This document shows, one piece after another, positions 56,276 to 64,000 of a stretch of DNA of 64,000 bases. Both the position numbers and the translations under genes were made by a program. Below the pieces are notes generated by a model. The model saw nothing but the letters and a program-made list of their open reading frames with translations, made no database searches and had not been told where the DNA came from. Every line of letters begins with the position of its first letter. The first letter of the stretch is position 1. Source of the stretch: Pseudomonas peradeniyensis (GTDB taxonomy: Bacteria > Pseudomonadota > Gammaproteobacteria > Pseudomonadales > Pseudomonadaceae); assembly GCF_014268935.2 (NCBI RefSeq), contig NZ_JABWRJ020000001.1:620001-684000 (forward strand), in the 5' to 3' direction.

Positions 56276-56290
56276 CAGCGGAATCGGCTG
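56276..56290. promoter_or_regulatory. Shared operator upstream of ctlX-ocd
   Basis: CAGCGGAATCGGCTG differs by one base from the perfect palindrome at 53945-53959. It lies 112 bases before the ctlX start codon, just ahead of a REP pair. Confidence 0.55.
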
Positions 56291-56311
56291 ACGCCGCAGA
56301 AAAGGTCGCCA

Positions 56312-56390
56312 TCCTCGTGGGAGCGGGCTTGCCCCGCGATGGCGTCGGCAGCCCCATCGCCATCGCGGGGCAAGCCCGCTCCCACGAGGA
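56312..56390. repeat. REP pair with perfect 33-bp arms
   Basis: Arms 56312-56344 and 56358-56390 are exact reverse complements around a 13-base loop. It occupies the gap between the ctlX promoter and the folD terminator. Confidence 0.85.
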
Positions 56391-56404
56391 TGAAGTGCGC
56401 AAAT

Positions 56405-56432
56405 GAAAACGGCGCCTCGAAAGGCGCCGTTG
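56405..56432 (-). terminator. Intrinsic terminator of folD
   Basis: On the minus strand, AACGGCGCC-TTTCGA-GGCGCCGTT followed by TTCATTT. The 9-bp GC-rich stem begins about 19 bases after the folD stop. Confidence 0.85.
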
Positions 56433-56450
56433 CGTCATTGCCGGAACAAC

Positions 56451-57305
<855 letters not shown>

Positions 57306-57560
57306 AGACGCGTGATTAACCATCGAGAAGGGAACATATATAAGAAGCGCGCATTCTCGCACGACACGGCCCAAGGGCAAAGGCGGGTGGTCGGGCAAAT
57401 CCCCTAACCCCTTCAATAATTTAAATTTTTTTGCGAAAGGTGTTGACGACCTGCAGGGTCGCCTATAAGATTCGCCGCACTTGTCGGGCACTGCCTGGCA
57501 CGGGTTGGCAAAGTCGGGCAGAATAAGCGGTTCGTTTGTTCGGCTGGACTGTAAGCTTAA
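57306..57560. other. folD-tRNA intergenic region
   Basis: About 255 bases. It holds the folD promoter area (an AT-rich stretch around 57338-57345 and 57415-57432) and, nearer the tRNAs, a stable-RNA type promoter at 57443. No gene seen. Confidence 0.6.
57443..57471 (+). promoter_or_regulatory. Promoter of the tRNA cluster
   Basis: TTGACG (57443-57448), then a 17-base spacer and TAAGAT (57466-57471); TATAAG at 57464 with 15 bases is an alternative. A GC-rich discriminator (TCGCCGC) follows, typical of stable-RNA promoters. Confidence 0.65.
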
Positions 57561-57637
57561 GCGCCCGTAGCTCAGCTGGATAGAGCATCCGCCTTCTAAG
57601 CGGATGGTCGCAGGTTCGAGTCCTGCCGGGTGCGCCA
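57561..57637 (+). tRNA. tRNA-Arg (TCT)
   Basis: 77 bases, GCGCCCGTAGCTCAGCTGG to TGCGCCA, CCA encoded. Anticodon loop CTTCTAA gives TCT, reading AGA/AGG. Confidence 0.96.
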
Positions 57638-57672
57638 TTAAGGCCTGGGCAAGTAAGCAGTACCGCAATATG

Positions 57673-57748
57673 GTGGGCGTAGCTCAGTTGGTAGAGCGCC
57701 GGATTGTGATTCCGGTTGTCGTGGGTTCGATTCCCATCGTCCACCCCA
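57673..57748 (+). tRNA. tRNA-His (GTG), copy 1
   Basis: 76 bases, GTGGGCGTAGCTCAGTTGG to CCACCCCA, with an extra G at 57672 as the -1 residue. Anticodon GTG in the loop TTGTGAT. Confidence 0.96.
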
Positions 57749-57757
57749 GATTCTGCA

Positions 57758-57795
57758 GGGGCGCCTTGATTGAATGATCCGGCGCCTTTGTTTTT
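57758..57795 (+). terminator. Terminator-like hairpin inside the tRNA cluster
   Basis: AGGGGCGCC (57758-57766) pairs with GGCGCCTT (57781-57788), followed by TGTTTTT. It may attenuate transcription after the first tRNA-His. Confidence 0.5.
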
Positions 57796-57804
57796 GAGTT
57801 TCAT

Positions 57805-57889
57805 GCGGACGTGGTGAAATTGGTAGACACACTGGATTTAGGTTCCAGCGGCGCAAGCTGTAAGAGTTCGAGTCTCTTCGTCCGCACCA
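57805..57889 (+). tRNA. tRNA-Leu (TAG)
   Basis: 85 bases with a long variable arm, GCGGACGTGGTGAAATTGG to GTCCGCACCA. Anticodon TAG in the loop TTTAGGT, reading CUA/CUG. Confidence 0.96.
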
Positions 57890-57925
57890 TGTTTCTGTAA
57901 GGCTGTACCGCAACACTGCATTATG

Positions 57926-58001
57926 GTGGGCGTAGCTCAGTTGGTAGAGCGCCGGATTGTGATTCCGGTTGTCGTGGGTTCGATTCCCATCGTCCACCCC
58001 A
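57926..58001 (+). tRNA. tRNA-His (GTG), copy 2
   Basis: 76 bases, identical to copy 1, with the -1 G at 57925. The upstream flank (CTGTACCGCAA...TGGTGG) is also partly shared, indicating a local duplication. Confidence 0.96.
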
Positions 58002-58011
58002 TATTTGAAGA

Positions 58012-58046
58012 AGGCGCCCGGATCGGATGATCGGGCGCCTTTTTCG
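58012..58046 (+). terminator. Intrinsic terminator of the tRNA cluster
   Basis: AGGCGCCCG (58012-58020), 11-base loop, CGGGCGCCT (58032-58040), then TTTTCG. Strong stem with T run, 10 bases after the last tRNA. Confidence 0.88.
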
Positions 58047-58150
58047 TTTTCGCCGTACGGGTCTTGTGGCTACTGGTGGCGGAGCGATAAAAGCTGATAG
58101 ATTTCAGCCGGTTGAAGGGCTGGCCGAGGGCCGGCAGAGGAATAGCGCAG

Positions 58151-58450
58151 ATGATTGCAAAAGAAGCGCGCCAGGCCCTGGCGCTGCAACGTTTCGCCGA
58201 GGCCAATCCGCAGCTGCTCGAGGAGATCCGCGAGCTGGATGCCCGCGAGCAGGCCCAGCAGATCGAGTGGGCGTTCGAGGATGCGGCGCAGGAGCAGGGC
58301 GTCGAGCCCTGGGAGTACGCCTTGCAGCTGGTCGCCGAGTCGCCGGAGCAACTGCAGGCCATGCGCCTGGAGACTCATCGCGAGGTGGCCGAGGCGCTGG
58401 GCATGGCCTGGGAAGAATACTGCCAGTTCAACGACCTCGATCCGCAGTAA
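58151..58450 (+). CDS. Small conserved Pseudomonas protein (DUF6388-like)
   Basis: 99 residues from ATG 58151 behind GAGGA. All helical and acidic: ALQRFAEANPQLLEEIREL, QQIEWAFEDAAQEQGVEPWEYALQLVAESPEQLQAMRLETHREVAEALGMAWEEYCQFNDL. Found next to tig in pseudomonads, probably DUF6388 (name from memory). Function unknown; it lies between the tRNA terminator and tig. Confidence 0.7.
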   Translation: MIAKEARQALALQRFAEANPQLLEEIRELDAREQAQQIEWAFEDAAQEQGVEPWEYALQLVAESPEQLQAMRLETHREVAEALGMAWEEYCQFNDLDPQ

Positions 58451-58607
58451 GGCGGACGATCGTCCTGGCTGTTGTTTGTTTGACAAGGTTTTACAACCGC
58501 GCGGGCCAAAAGGGTCTGCGCGGCCGTGAATGAAACAGGCTCGACGCCAAGGCGGGCGGGCCTTTCAAGGAAATCGACCGGCGCGGTCCGCCGACAATCC
58601 GGGTGGG

Positions 58608-58636
58608 GTGACTTCTGCTTGATGAGTCACTAGAAT
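58608..58636 (+). promoter_or_regulatory. Possible tig promoter
   Basis: GTGACT (58608-58613), 17 bases, TAGAAT (58631-58636), 62 bases before the tig start. The -10 matches 5 of 6 and the -35 matches 4 of 6. Confidence 0.4.
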
Positions 58637-58698
58637 GTTTGCCCTTGATTCTGGAGTCGGGCTATCGCCGGCTAACGTCTGTGCAACGAGGAATATCC

Positions 58699-60012
58699 AT
58701 GCAAGTTTCTGTTGAAAACACTTCCGCTCTCGAGCGCCGCATGACCATCGCCGTTCCGGCCGAGCGCGTCGAGAACGAAGTCAACAAGCGTCTGCAGCAG
58801 ACTGCCAAGCGCGCCAAGGTTGCCGGCTTCCGTCCGGGCAAGGTGCCGATGAGCGTGATCCGCCAGCGTTTCGAGGCCGATGCTCGCCAAGAGGCCTTCG
58901 GTGACCTGGTCCAGGCTTCCTTCTACGAAGCCATCGTCGAGCAGAAGCTGAACCCGGCTGGCGCGCCTGCCGTCGAGCCGAAGTCGTTCGAGAAGGGCAA
59001 GGACCTCGAGTTCGTCGCCATCTTCGAAGTCTTCCCTGAATTCACCGTTGCCGGTTTCGAGTCGATCGCCGTCGAGCGCCTGAGCGCCGAAGTGGCCGAC
59101 GCCGACCTGGACAACATGCTGGAAGTCCTGCGCAAGCAGAACACCCGTTTCGAGGCCGTCGAGCGCGCTGCTGCCAATGACGACCAGGTCAACATCGACT
59201 TCGTCGGCAAGATCGACGGTGAAGCCTTCGCCGGTGGTTCGGCCAAGGGTACCCAGCTGGTGCTGGGCTCCGGCCGCATGATCCCGGGCTTCGAAGAAGG
59301 CCTGATCGGCGCCAAGGCCGGTGAAGAGCGCGTGGTCAACGTGACCTTCCCTGAGGACTACCAGAACCTCGACCTGGCTGGCAAAGCCGCCGAGTTCACC
59401 ATCACTGTCAACAGCGTATCGGCCCCTGTGCTGCCAGAGCTGAACGAAGCCTTCTTCGCCCAGTTCGGCATCAAGGAATCGACCCTGGAAGGCTTCCGCG
59501 CCGAAGTTCGCAAGAACATGGAGCGTGAGCTGCGCCAGGCCATCAAGGCCAAGGTCAAGAACCAGGTCATGGACGGTCTGCTGGCCGCCAACCCGGTCGA
59601 CGTGCCGAAAGCCCTGCTGGAAAACGAAGTCAACCGTCTGCGCGTGCAGGCCGTCCAGCAGTTCGGTGGCAACATCAAGCCTGACCAACTGCCGGCCGAG
59701 CTGTTCGAAGAGCAAGCCAAGCGCCGCGTCGTGCTGGGCCTGATCGTCGCCGAAGTGGTCAAGCAGTTCGACCTGAAGCCGGACGAAGCCAAGGTTCGCG
59801 AAGTCATCGAAGAGATGGCCTCGGCCTACCAGGAGCCTGAGCAGGTCATCGCCTGGTACTACAAGAACGACCAGCAGCTGAACGAAGTCCGTTCGGTTGT
59901 GCTGGAAGAGCAAGTTGTAGATACTGTCCTGCAGAAAGCGACTGTGACCGACAAATCGGTCTCGTACGAAGAAGCCGTCAAACCAGCACAGGCTCCTGCC
60001 GCCGCTGAGTAA
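58699..60012 (+). CDS. tig: Trigger factor
   Basis: 437 residues from ATG 58699 behind CGAGGAA. An N-terminal ribosome-binding domain with [16 protein letters not shown], a central FKBP-type prolyl isomerase domain ([52 protein letters not shown]), and a long helical C-terminal chaperone domain. It binds nascent chains at the ribosome exit. It is followed by clpP, clpX and lon, the usual proteostasis cluster. Confidence 0.97.
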   Translation: MQVSVENTSALERRMTIAVPAERVENEVNKRLQQTAKRAKVAGFRPGKVPMSVIRQRFEADARQEAFGDLVQASFYEAIVEQKLNPAGAPAVEPKSFEKGKDLEFVAIFEVFPEFTVAGFESIAVERLSAEVADADLDNMLEVLRKQNTRFEAVERAAANDDQVNIDFVGKIDGEAFAGGSAKGTQLVLGSGRMIPGFEEGLIGAKAGEERVVNVTFPEDYQNLDLAGKAAEFTITVNSVSAPVLPELNEAFFAQFGIKESTLEGFRAEVRKNMERELRQAIKAKVKNQVMDGLLAANPVDVPKALLENEVNRLRVQAVQQFGGNIKPDQLPAELFEEQAKRRVVLGLIVAEVVKQFDLKPDEAKVREVIEEMASAYQEPEQVIAWYYKNDQQLNEVRSVVLEEQVVDTVLQKATVTDKSVSYEEAVKPAQAPAAAE

Positions 60013-60036
60013 CAGGCTACTCTCGTAGGAAACCCC

Positions 60037-60064
60037 CACAAGCCAGCCTTCGCGCTGGCTTGTG
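60037..60064 (+). terminator. Hairpin between tig and clpP
   Basis: CACAAGCCAGC (60037-60047), CTTCGC, GCTGGCTTGTG (60054-60064): an 11-bp perfect stem with no T run. Probably a transcript-end or processing hairpin. Confidence 0.65.
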
Positions 60065-60103
60065 CGTATTCAAGCCATGACTATTTGGGAGCGAGTGCAG
60101 GAC

Positions 60104-60745
60104 ATGTCCCGCAATTCTTATATTCAGCAAAGCTCTGACATCCAGGCCGCAGGCGGCCTGGTCCCGATGGTTATCGAGCAGTCCGCCCGTGGCGAACGTG
60201 CCTACGACATCTACTCGCGCCTCCTCAAGGAGCGCGTGATCTTCCTGGTCGGCCCCGTAGAAGACTACATGGCCAACCTGGTGGTGGCGCAGCTGCTGTT
60301 CCTTGAGGCGGAAAACCCGGACAAGGATATCCATCTTTATATCAACTCCCCGGGCGGCTCGGTAACTGCCGGCATGTCGATCTACGACACCATGCAGTTC
60401 ATCAAGCCGGACGTCTCGACCATCTGCATCGGCCAGGCCTGCAGCATGGGCGCCTTCCTGCTCGCGGCCGGTGCCGCCGGCAAGCGCCACTGCCTGCCCA
60501 ACTCGCGGGTGATGATTCACCAGCCGCTGGGTGGCTTCCAGGGCCAGGCGACCGACATCGAGATCCACGCCCAGGAAATCCTCAACATCAAGGCGCGCCT
60601 GAACGAGCTGCTGGCCCATCACACCGGCCAGGACCTCGAGACCATCAAGCGCGACACCGAGCGCGACAACTTCATGAGCGCCGCGCGCGCGGCCGAGTAC
60701 GGCCTGATCGACTCGGTCTACGACAAGCGGCAACTGGCATCCTGA
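60104..60745 (+). CDS. clpP: ATP-dependent Clp protease proteolytic subunit
   Basis: 213 residues from ATG 60104 ([14 protein letters not shown]), the usual length in Pseudomonas. The serine is in [14 protein letters not shown], the histidine in [12 protein letters not shown] and the aspartate in the [19 protein letters not shown] region. The N-terminal propeptide-like segment is removed by self-cleavage in the family. It forms the tetradecameric barrel that works with ClpX. Confidence 0.97.
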   Translation: MSRNSYIQQSSDIQAAGGLVPMVIEQSARGERAYDIYSRLLKERVIFLVGPVEDYMANLVVAQLLFLEAENPDKDIHLYINSPGGSVTAGMSIYDTMQFIKPDVSTICIGQACSMGAFLLAAGAAGKRHCLPNSRVMIHQPLGGFQGQATDIEIHAQEILNIKARLNELLAHHTGQDLETIKRDTERDNFMSAARAAEYGLIDSVYDKRQLAS

Positions 60746-60791
60746 AGCAATGCGCCAGAGCGCGCGGGCGCGGATTGCGCCCGTGCGCGGA

Positions 60792-60820
60792 CTTGAAAAA
60801 GCCAGCGATTGCCTTCATCT
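60792..60820 (+). promoter_or_regulatory. Sigma-32-like heat-shock promoter of clpX
   Basis: CTTGAAA (60792-60798), 14 bases, CTTCATCT (60813-60820), against consensus CTTGAAA-N(11-16)-CCCCATNT. The -35 is perfect; the -10 shares 5 or 6 bases. It lies after a GC-rich hairpin that follows clpP. Confidence 0.55.
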
Positions 60821-60853
60821 TGTGTTTCAAGCCTACCGGATTGGATCGATCGA

Positions 60854-62137
60854 ATGACTGACACCCGTAACGGCGAGGACAACGGCAAATTGCTCTACTG
60901 CTCTTTCTGCGGCAAAAGCCAGCATGAAGTGCGTAAATTGATTGCCGGCCCCTCGGTATTTATCTGCGACGAGTGCGTCGACCTGTGCAATGACATCATC
61001 CGTGAGGAGGTGCAGGAAGCCCAGGCCGAGAGCAACGCGCACAAGTTACCCTCGCCGAAAGAAATCAGCGGCATCCTGGACCAGTACGTCATTGGTCAGG
61101 AGCGCGCGAAAAAGGTCCTGGCAGTAGCGGTGTACAACCACTACAAGCGCCTGAACCAGCGTGACAAGAAGGGCGACGAAGTCGAACTGGGCAAGAGCAA
61201 CATCCTGCTGATCGGGCCGACCGGCTCGGGCAAGACGCTGCTCGCCGAGACGCTCGCGCGCCTGTTGAACGTACCGTTCACCATTGCCGACGCCACCACC
61301 CTGACCGAAGCCGGTTATGTCGGTGAGGACGTCGAGAACATCATTCAGAAGCTGCTGCAGAAGTGCGACTACGACGTGGAAAAGGCCCAGATGGGCATTG
61401 TCTACATCGACGAGATCGACAAGATCTCGCGCAAGTCGGACAACCCGTCCATCACCCGTGACGTCTCGGGCGAGGGCGTGCAGCAGGCGCTGCTGAAACT
61501 GATCGAAGGCACCGTGGCCTCCGTGCCACCGCAAGGGGGGCGCAAGCACCCGCAACAGGAGTTCCTGCAGGTCGACACCCGCAATATCCTGTTCATCTGC
61601 GGTGGCGCCTTCTCGGGCCTGGAAAAGGTCATCCAGAACCGCTCGACCAAAGGCGGCATCGGCTTCAGTGCCGAAGTGCGCAGCAAGGAAGAGGGCAAGA
61701 AGGTCGGCGAGTCGCTGCGTGAGGTCGAGCCGGACGATCTGGTCAAGTTCGGCCTGATCCCAGAGTTCGTCGGCCGCTTGCCGGTGCTGGCGACCCTGGA
61801 CGAGCTGGACGAGGCTGCGCTGATGCAGATCCTCACCGAGCCGAAGAACGCGCTGACCAAGCAGTACGCCAGGTTGTTCGAGATGGAAGACGTCGACCTC
61901 GAGTTCCGCAGCGATGCGCTCAAGGCCGTGGCACGCAAGGCCCTGGAGCGCAAGACCGGTGCCCGTGGTCTGCGTTCGATCCTCGAGGGCGTGCTGCTCG
62001 ACACCATGTACGAGATTCCTTCGCAGAAGGATGTCAGCAAGGTGGTGATCGACGAAAGCGTCATCGAAGGCTCGTCGCAGCCGCTGCTCATCTACGAGAA
62101 CAGCGAGCCGCAAGCCAAGGCCGCCCCCGACGCCTGA
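60854..62137 (+). CDS. clpX: ATP-dependent Clp protease ATP-binding subunit ClpX
   Basis: 427 residues from ATG 60854. The N-terminal zinc domain [30 protein letters not shown] is followed by an AAA+ module (Walker [16 protein letters not shown], Walker [12 protein letters not shown], pore loop YVGED, arginine region) and the ClpP-docking IGF tripeptide in [11 protein letters not shown]. It unfolds tagged substrates for ClpP. Confidence 0.97.
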   Translation: MTDTRNGEDNGKLLYCSFCGKSQHEVRKLIAGPSVFICDECVDLCNDIIREEVQEAQAESNAHKLPSPKEISGILDQYVIGQERAKKVLAVAVYNHYKRLNQRDKKGDEVELGKSNILLIGPTGSGKTLLAETLARLLNVPFTIADATTLTEAGYVGEDVENIIQKLLQKCDYDVEKAQMGIVYIDEIDKISRKSDNPSITRDVSGEGVQQALLKLIEGTVASVPPQGGRKHPQQEFLQVDTRNILFICGGAFSGLEKVIQNRSTKGGIGFSAEVRSKEEGKKVGESLREVEPDDLVKFGLIPEFVGRLPVLATLDELDEAALMQILTEPKNALTKQYARLFEMEDVDLEFRSDALKAVARKALERKTGARGLRSILEGVLLDTMYEIPSQKDVSKVVIDESVIEGSSQPLLIYENSEPQAKAAPDA

Positions 62138-62160
62138 TCGGGCAAGGGGCAGCACGCACG

Positions 62161-62184
62161 AAGGGGCCTTTTTGGCCCCTTTTT
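62161..62184 (+). terminator. Intrinsic terminator of clpX
   Basis: AAGGGGCC-TTTTT-GGCCCCTT followed by TTT; 8-bp stem beginning 23 bases after the clpX stop. Confidence 0.85.
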
Positions 62185-62203
62185 GCATTTCATGGCCTGG
62201 GCG

Positions 62204-62232
62204 CTTGTAATTTGCCAGGCCTGCCCCCACAT
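62204..62232 (+). promoter_or_regulatory. Sigma-32-like heat-shock promoter of lon
   Basis: CTTGTAA (62204-62210), 14 bases, CCCCACAT (62225-62232), 61 bases before the lon start. It matches 6/7 and 7/8 of the heat-shock consensus (counting N as a match). Confidence 0.6.
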
Positions 62233-62293
62233 TAGCCCCAAGCACCATTTCCAACGGTTTCCGGCCACCACGGCCGCTGTAGAGGCGAAATCA

Positions 62294-64000
62294 TGAAGAC
62301 CACCCTCGACTTGCCTCTTTTGCCATTGCGCGACGTCGTCGTCTATCCGCACATGGTCATCCCACTGTTCGTGGGGCGTGAGAAGTCCATCGAAGCCCTC
62401 GAGGCGGCGATGACGGGCGAGAAGCAGATCCTCCTGCTGGCCCAGAAGAATCCGGCCGACGATGATCCGGGCGAAGACGCCCTGTATCGCGTCGGTACCG
62501 TCGCCACCGTGCTGCAACTGCTCAAGCTGCCCGATGGCACCGTCAAGGTGCTGGTCGAGGGTGAGCAGCGCGGCGCCGTGGAGCGTTTCAATGAAGTCGA
62601 CGGCCATATCCGCGCCGAAGTCAGCCTGATCGACGAAGCCGAGACCGCCGAGCGCGAGTCCGAAGTGTTCGTGCGGACCTTGCTGTCGCAGTTCGAGCAG
62701 TACGTGCAGCTGGGCAAGAAGGTCCCGGCCGAAGTGCTGTCCTCGCTCAACAGCATCGAGGAACCGGGCCGCCTGGTCGACACCATGGCCGCGCACATGG
62801 CGCTGAAGATCGAGCAGAAGCAGGAGATCCTCGAGATCGTCGACCTGCAGGCCCGCGTCGAGCACGTGCTGGCGCTGCTGGACGCCGAGATCGACCTGCT
62901 GCAGGTCGAGAAACGCATCCGTGGCCGGGTCAAGAAGCAGATGGAGCGCAGCCAGCGCGAGTACTACCTGAATGAGCAGATGAAGGCCATTCAGAAGGAG
63001 CTCGGCGATGGCGACGAAGGCCACAACGAAGTCGAGGAGCTGAAAAAGCGCATCGATGCCGCCGGCCTGCCGAAAGACGCCCTGGCCAAGGCCCAGGCCG
63101 AGCTGAACAAGCTCAAGCAGATGTCGCCGATGTCGGCCGAGGCCACCGTGGTGCGCTCGTACCTCGACTGGCTGGTGCAGGTGCCGTGGAAGGCCCAGAG
63201 CAAGGTGCGCCTGGACCTGGCCAAGGCCGAGGAAATCCTCGATGCCGACCACTACGGCCTGGAAGAGGTCAAGGAACGTATCCTCGAGTACCTCGCCGTA
63301 CAGAAGCGCGTGAAGAAGATCCGTGGCCCGGTGTTGTGCCTGGTCGGTCCGCCCGGCGTGGGCAAGACCTCGCTGGCCGAGTCGATCGCCGCCGCCACCA
63401 ACCGCAAGTTCGTGCGCATGGCCCTGGGTGGCGTGCGTGACGAGGCCGAGATCCGTGGCCACCGCCGTACCTACATCGGTTCGATGCCCGGTCGTCTGAT
63501 TCAGAAAATGACCAAGGTCGGTGTACGCAATCCGCTGTTCCTGCTCGACGAGATCGACAAGATGGGCAGCGACATGCGCGGCGATCCGGCCTCGGCGTTG
63601 CTGGAGGTGCTCGACCCCGAGCAGAACCACAACTTCAACGACCACTACCTGGAAGTCGACTACGACCTCTCGGACGTGATGTTCCTGTGCACCTCGAACT
63701 CGATGAACATTCCGCCGGCGCTGCTCGACCGCATGGAAGTCATCCGCCTGCCGGGTTACACCGAGGACGAGAAGATCAACATCGCGGTCAAGTACCTGGT
63801 GCCCAAGCAGGTCAAGGCCAACGGCCTGAAGAAAGACGAGCTGGAGGTCGAGGTGTCGGCCATCCGCGACATCATCCGCTACTACACCCGCGAAGCCGGC
63901 GTGCGTGGCCTGGAGCGCCAGATCGCCAAGGTCTGCCGCAAGGTGGTCAAGGAGCACACCGGGGCCAAGCAGGTGAAGGTCAAGGTCAGCGGCGAGCAGC
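62294..64000 (+). CDS. lon: Lon protease, N-terminal and ATPase domains (3' truncated by window)
   Basis: 569 residues are visible from ATG 62294 ([22 protein letters not shown]). The N-terminal LON domain and coiled coil ([43 protein letters not shown]) are complete. The AAA+ module has Walker [18 protein letters not shown], Walker [32 protein letters not shown] and sensor regions. The Ser-Lys protease domain lies beyond the window edge. It degrades misfolded and regulatory proteins in the cytoplasm. Confidence 0.96.

Overview
The window looks like about 64 kb of chromosome from a fluorescent pseudomonad of the Pseudomonas putida group. Supporting signs are high GC, the housekeeping order folD - tRNA-Arg/His/Leu/His - tig - clpP - clpX - lon, an aer1 plus PAS-GGDEF-EAL pair, many P. 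putida-type REP hairpins, and repeated chemoreceptor and GntR/LysR genes. No prophage, integrase, transposase or CRISPR array is visible.

Left part (1-19.7 kb). The window opens with the end of a TonB siderophore receptor, then an orphan RHS tip gene. Next come a MarR/monooxygenase divergon and a probable MqsR-like toxin whose partner combines a YgiT-type zinc finger with a ribbon-helix-helix-like segment. An EamA/AraC divergon follows. The six-gene yjfIJKLMC cluster (PspA-linked membrane stress, glutathionylspermidine-synthase-like ligase) is preceded by two identical 12-bp palindromes. After it lie an NAD-dependent molybdenum formate dehydrogenase (fdsGBAD), an SbmA-like ABC exporter, and a YhfG-Fic toxin-antitoxin pair.

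Middle part (19.8-46.6 kb). This is a mosaic of transport, sensing and accessory genes: an MFS pump, two Cache-type chemoreceptors with sigma-28-like promoters, a DUF3077 gene behind a long imperfect inverted repeat, and YefM-YoeB. It also holds a lone HigA-like antitoxin, heme oxygenase, tandem DUF1176 proteins, and a D-amino-acid oxidation module (XRE-cupin regulator, DauA-like dehydrogenase, RidA, YkvI-like carrier). Further on are a LysR/PACE efflux divergon, a lipoprotein, an isochorismatase and a MOA-lectin-like cysteine-protease protein. A DAACS symporter with two GntR regulators comes next. A lower-GC LysR-MFS-small-membrane-protein segment is bracketed by direct repeats containing the 3' end of an xre gene.

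Right part (46.6-64 kb). aer1 and a dual c-di-GMP gene come first. A citrulline/ornithine cluster follows: an Lrp regulator, a polar amino-acid ABC importer, ornithine cyclodeaminase and CtlX. Its two promoters share a 15-bp palindrome. Together these genes would import citrulline, hydrolyse it to ornithine and cyclise that to proline. The window ends in the folD-tRNA-tig-clpPX-lon core; clpX and lon have sigma-32-like promoters, and lon is cut by the window edge.

All calls are from reading the sequence. Family names are recognised from motifs and order, not from database searches.
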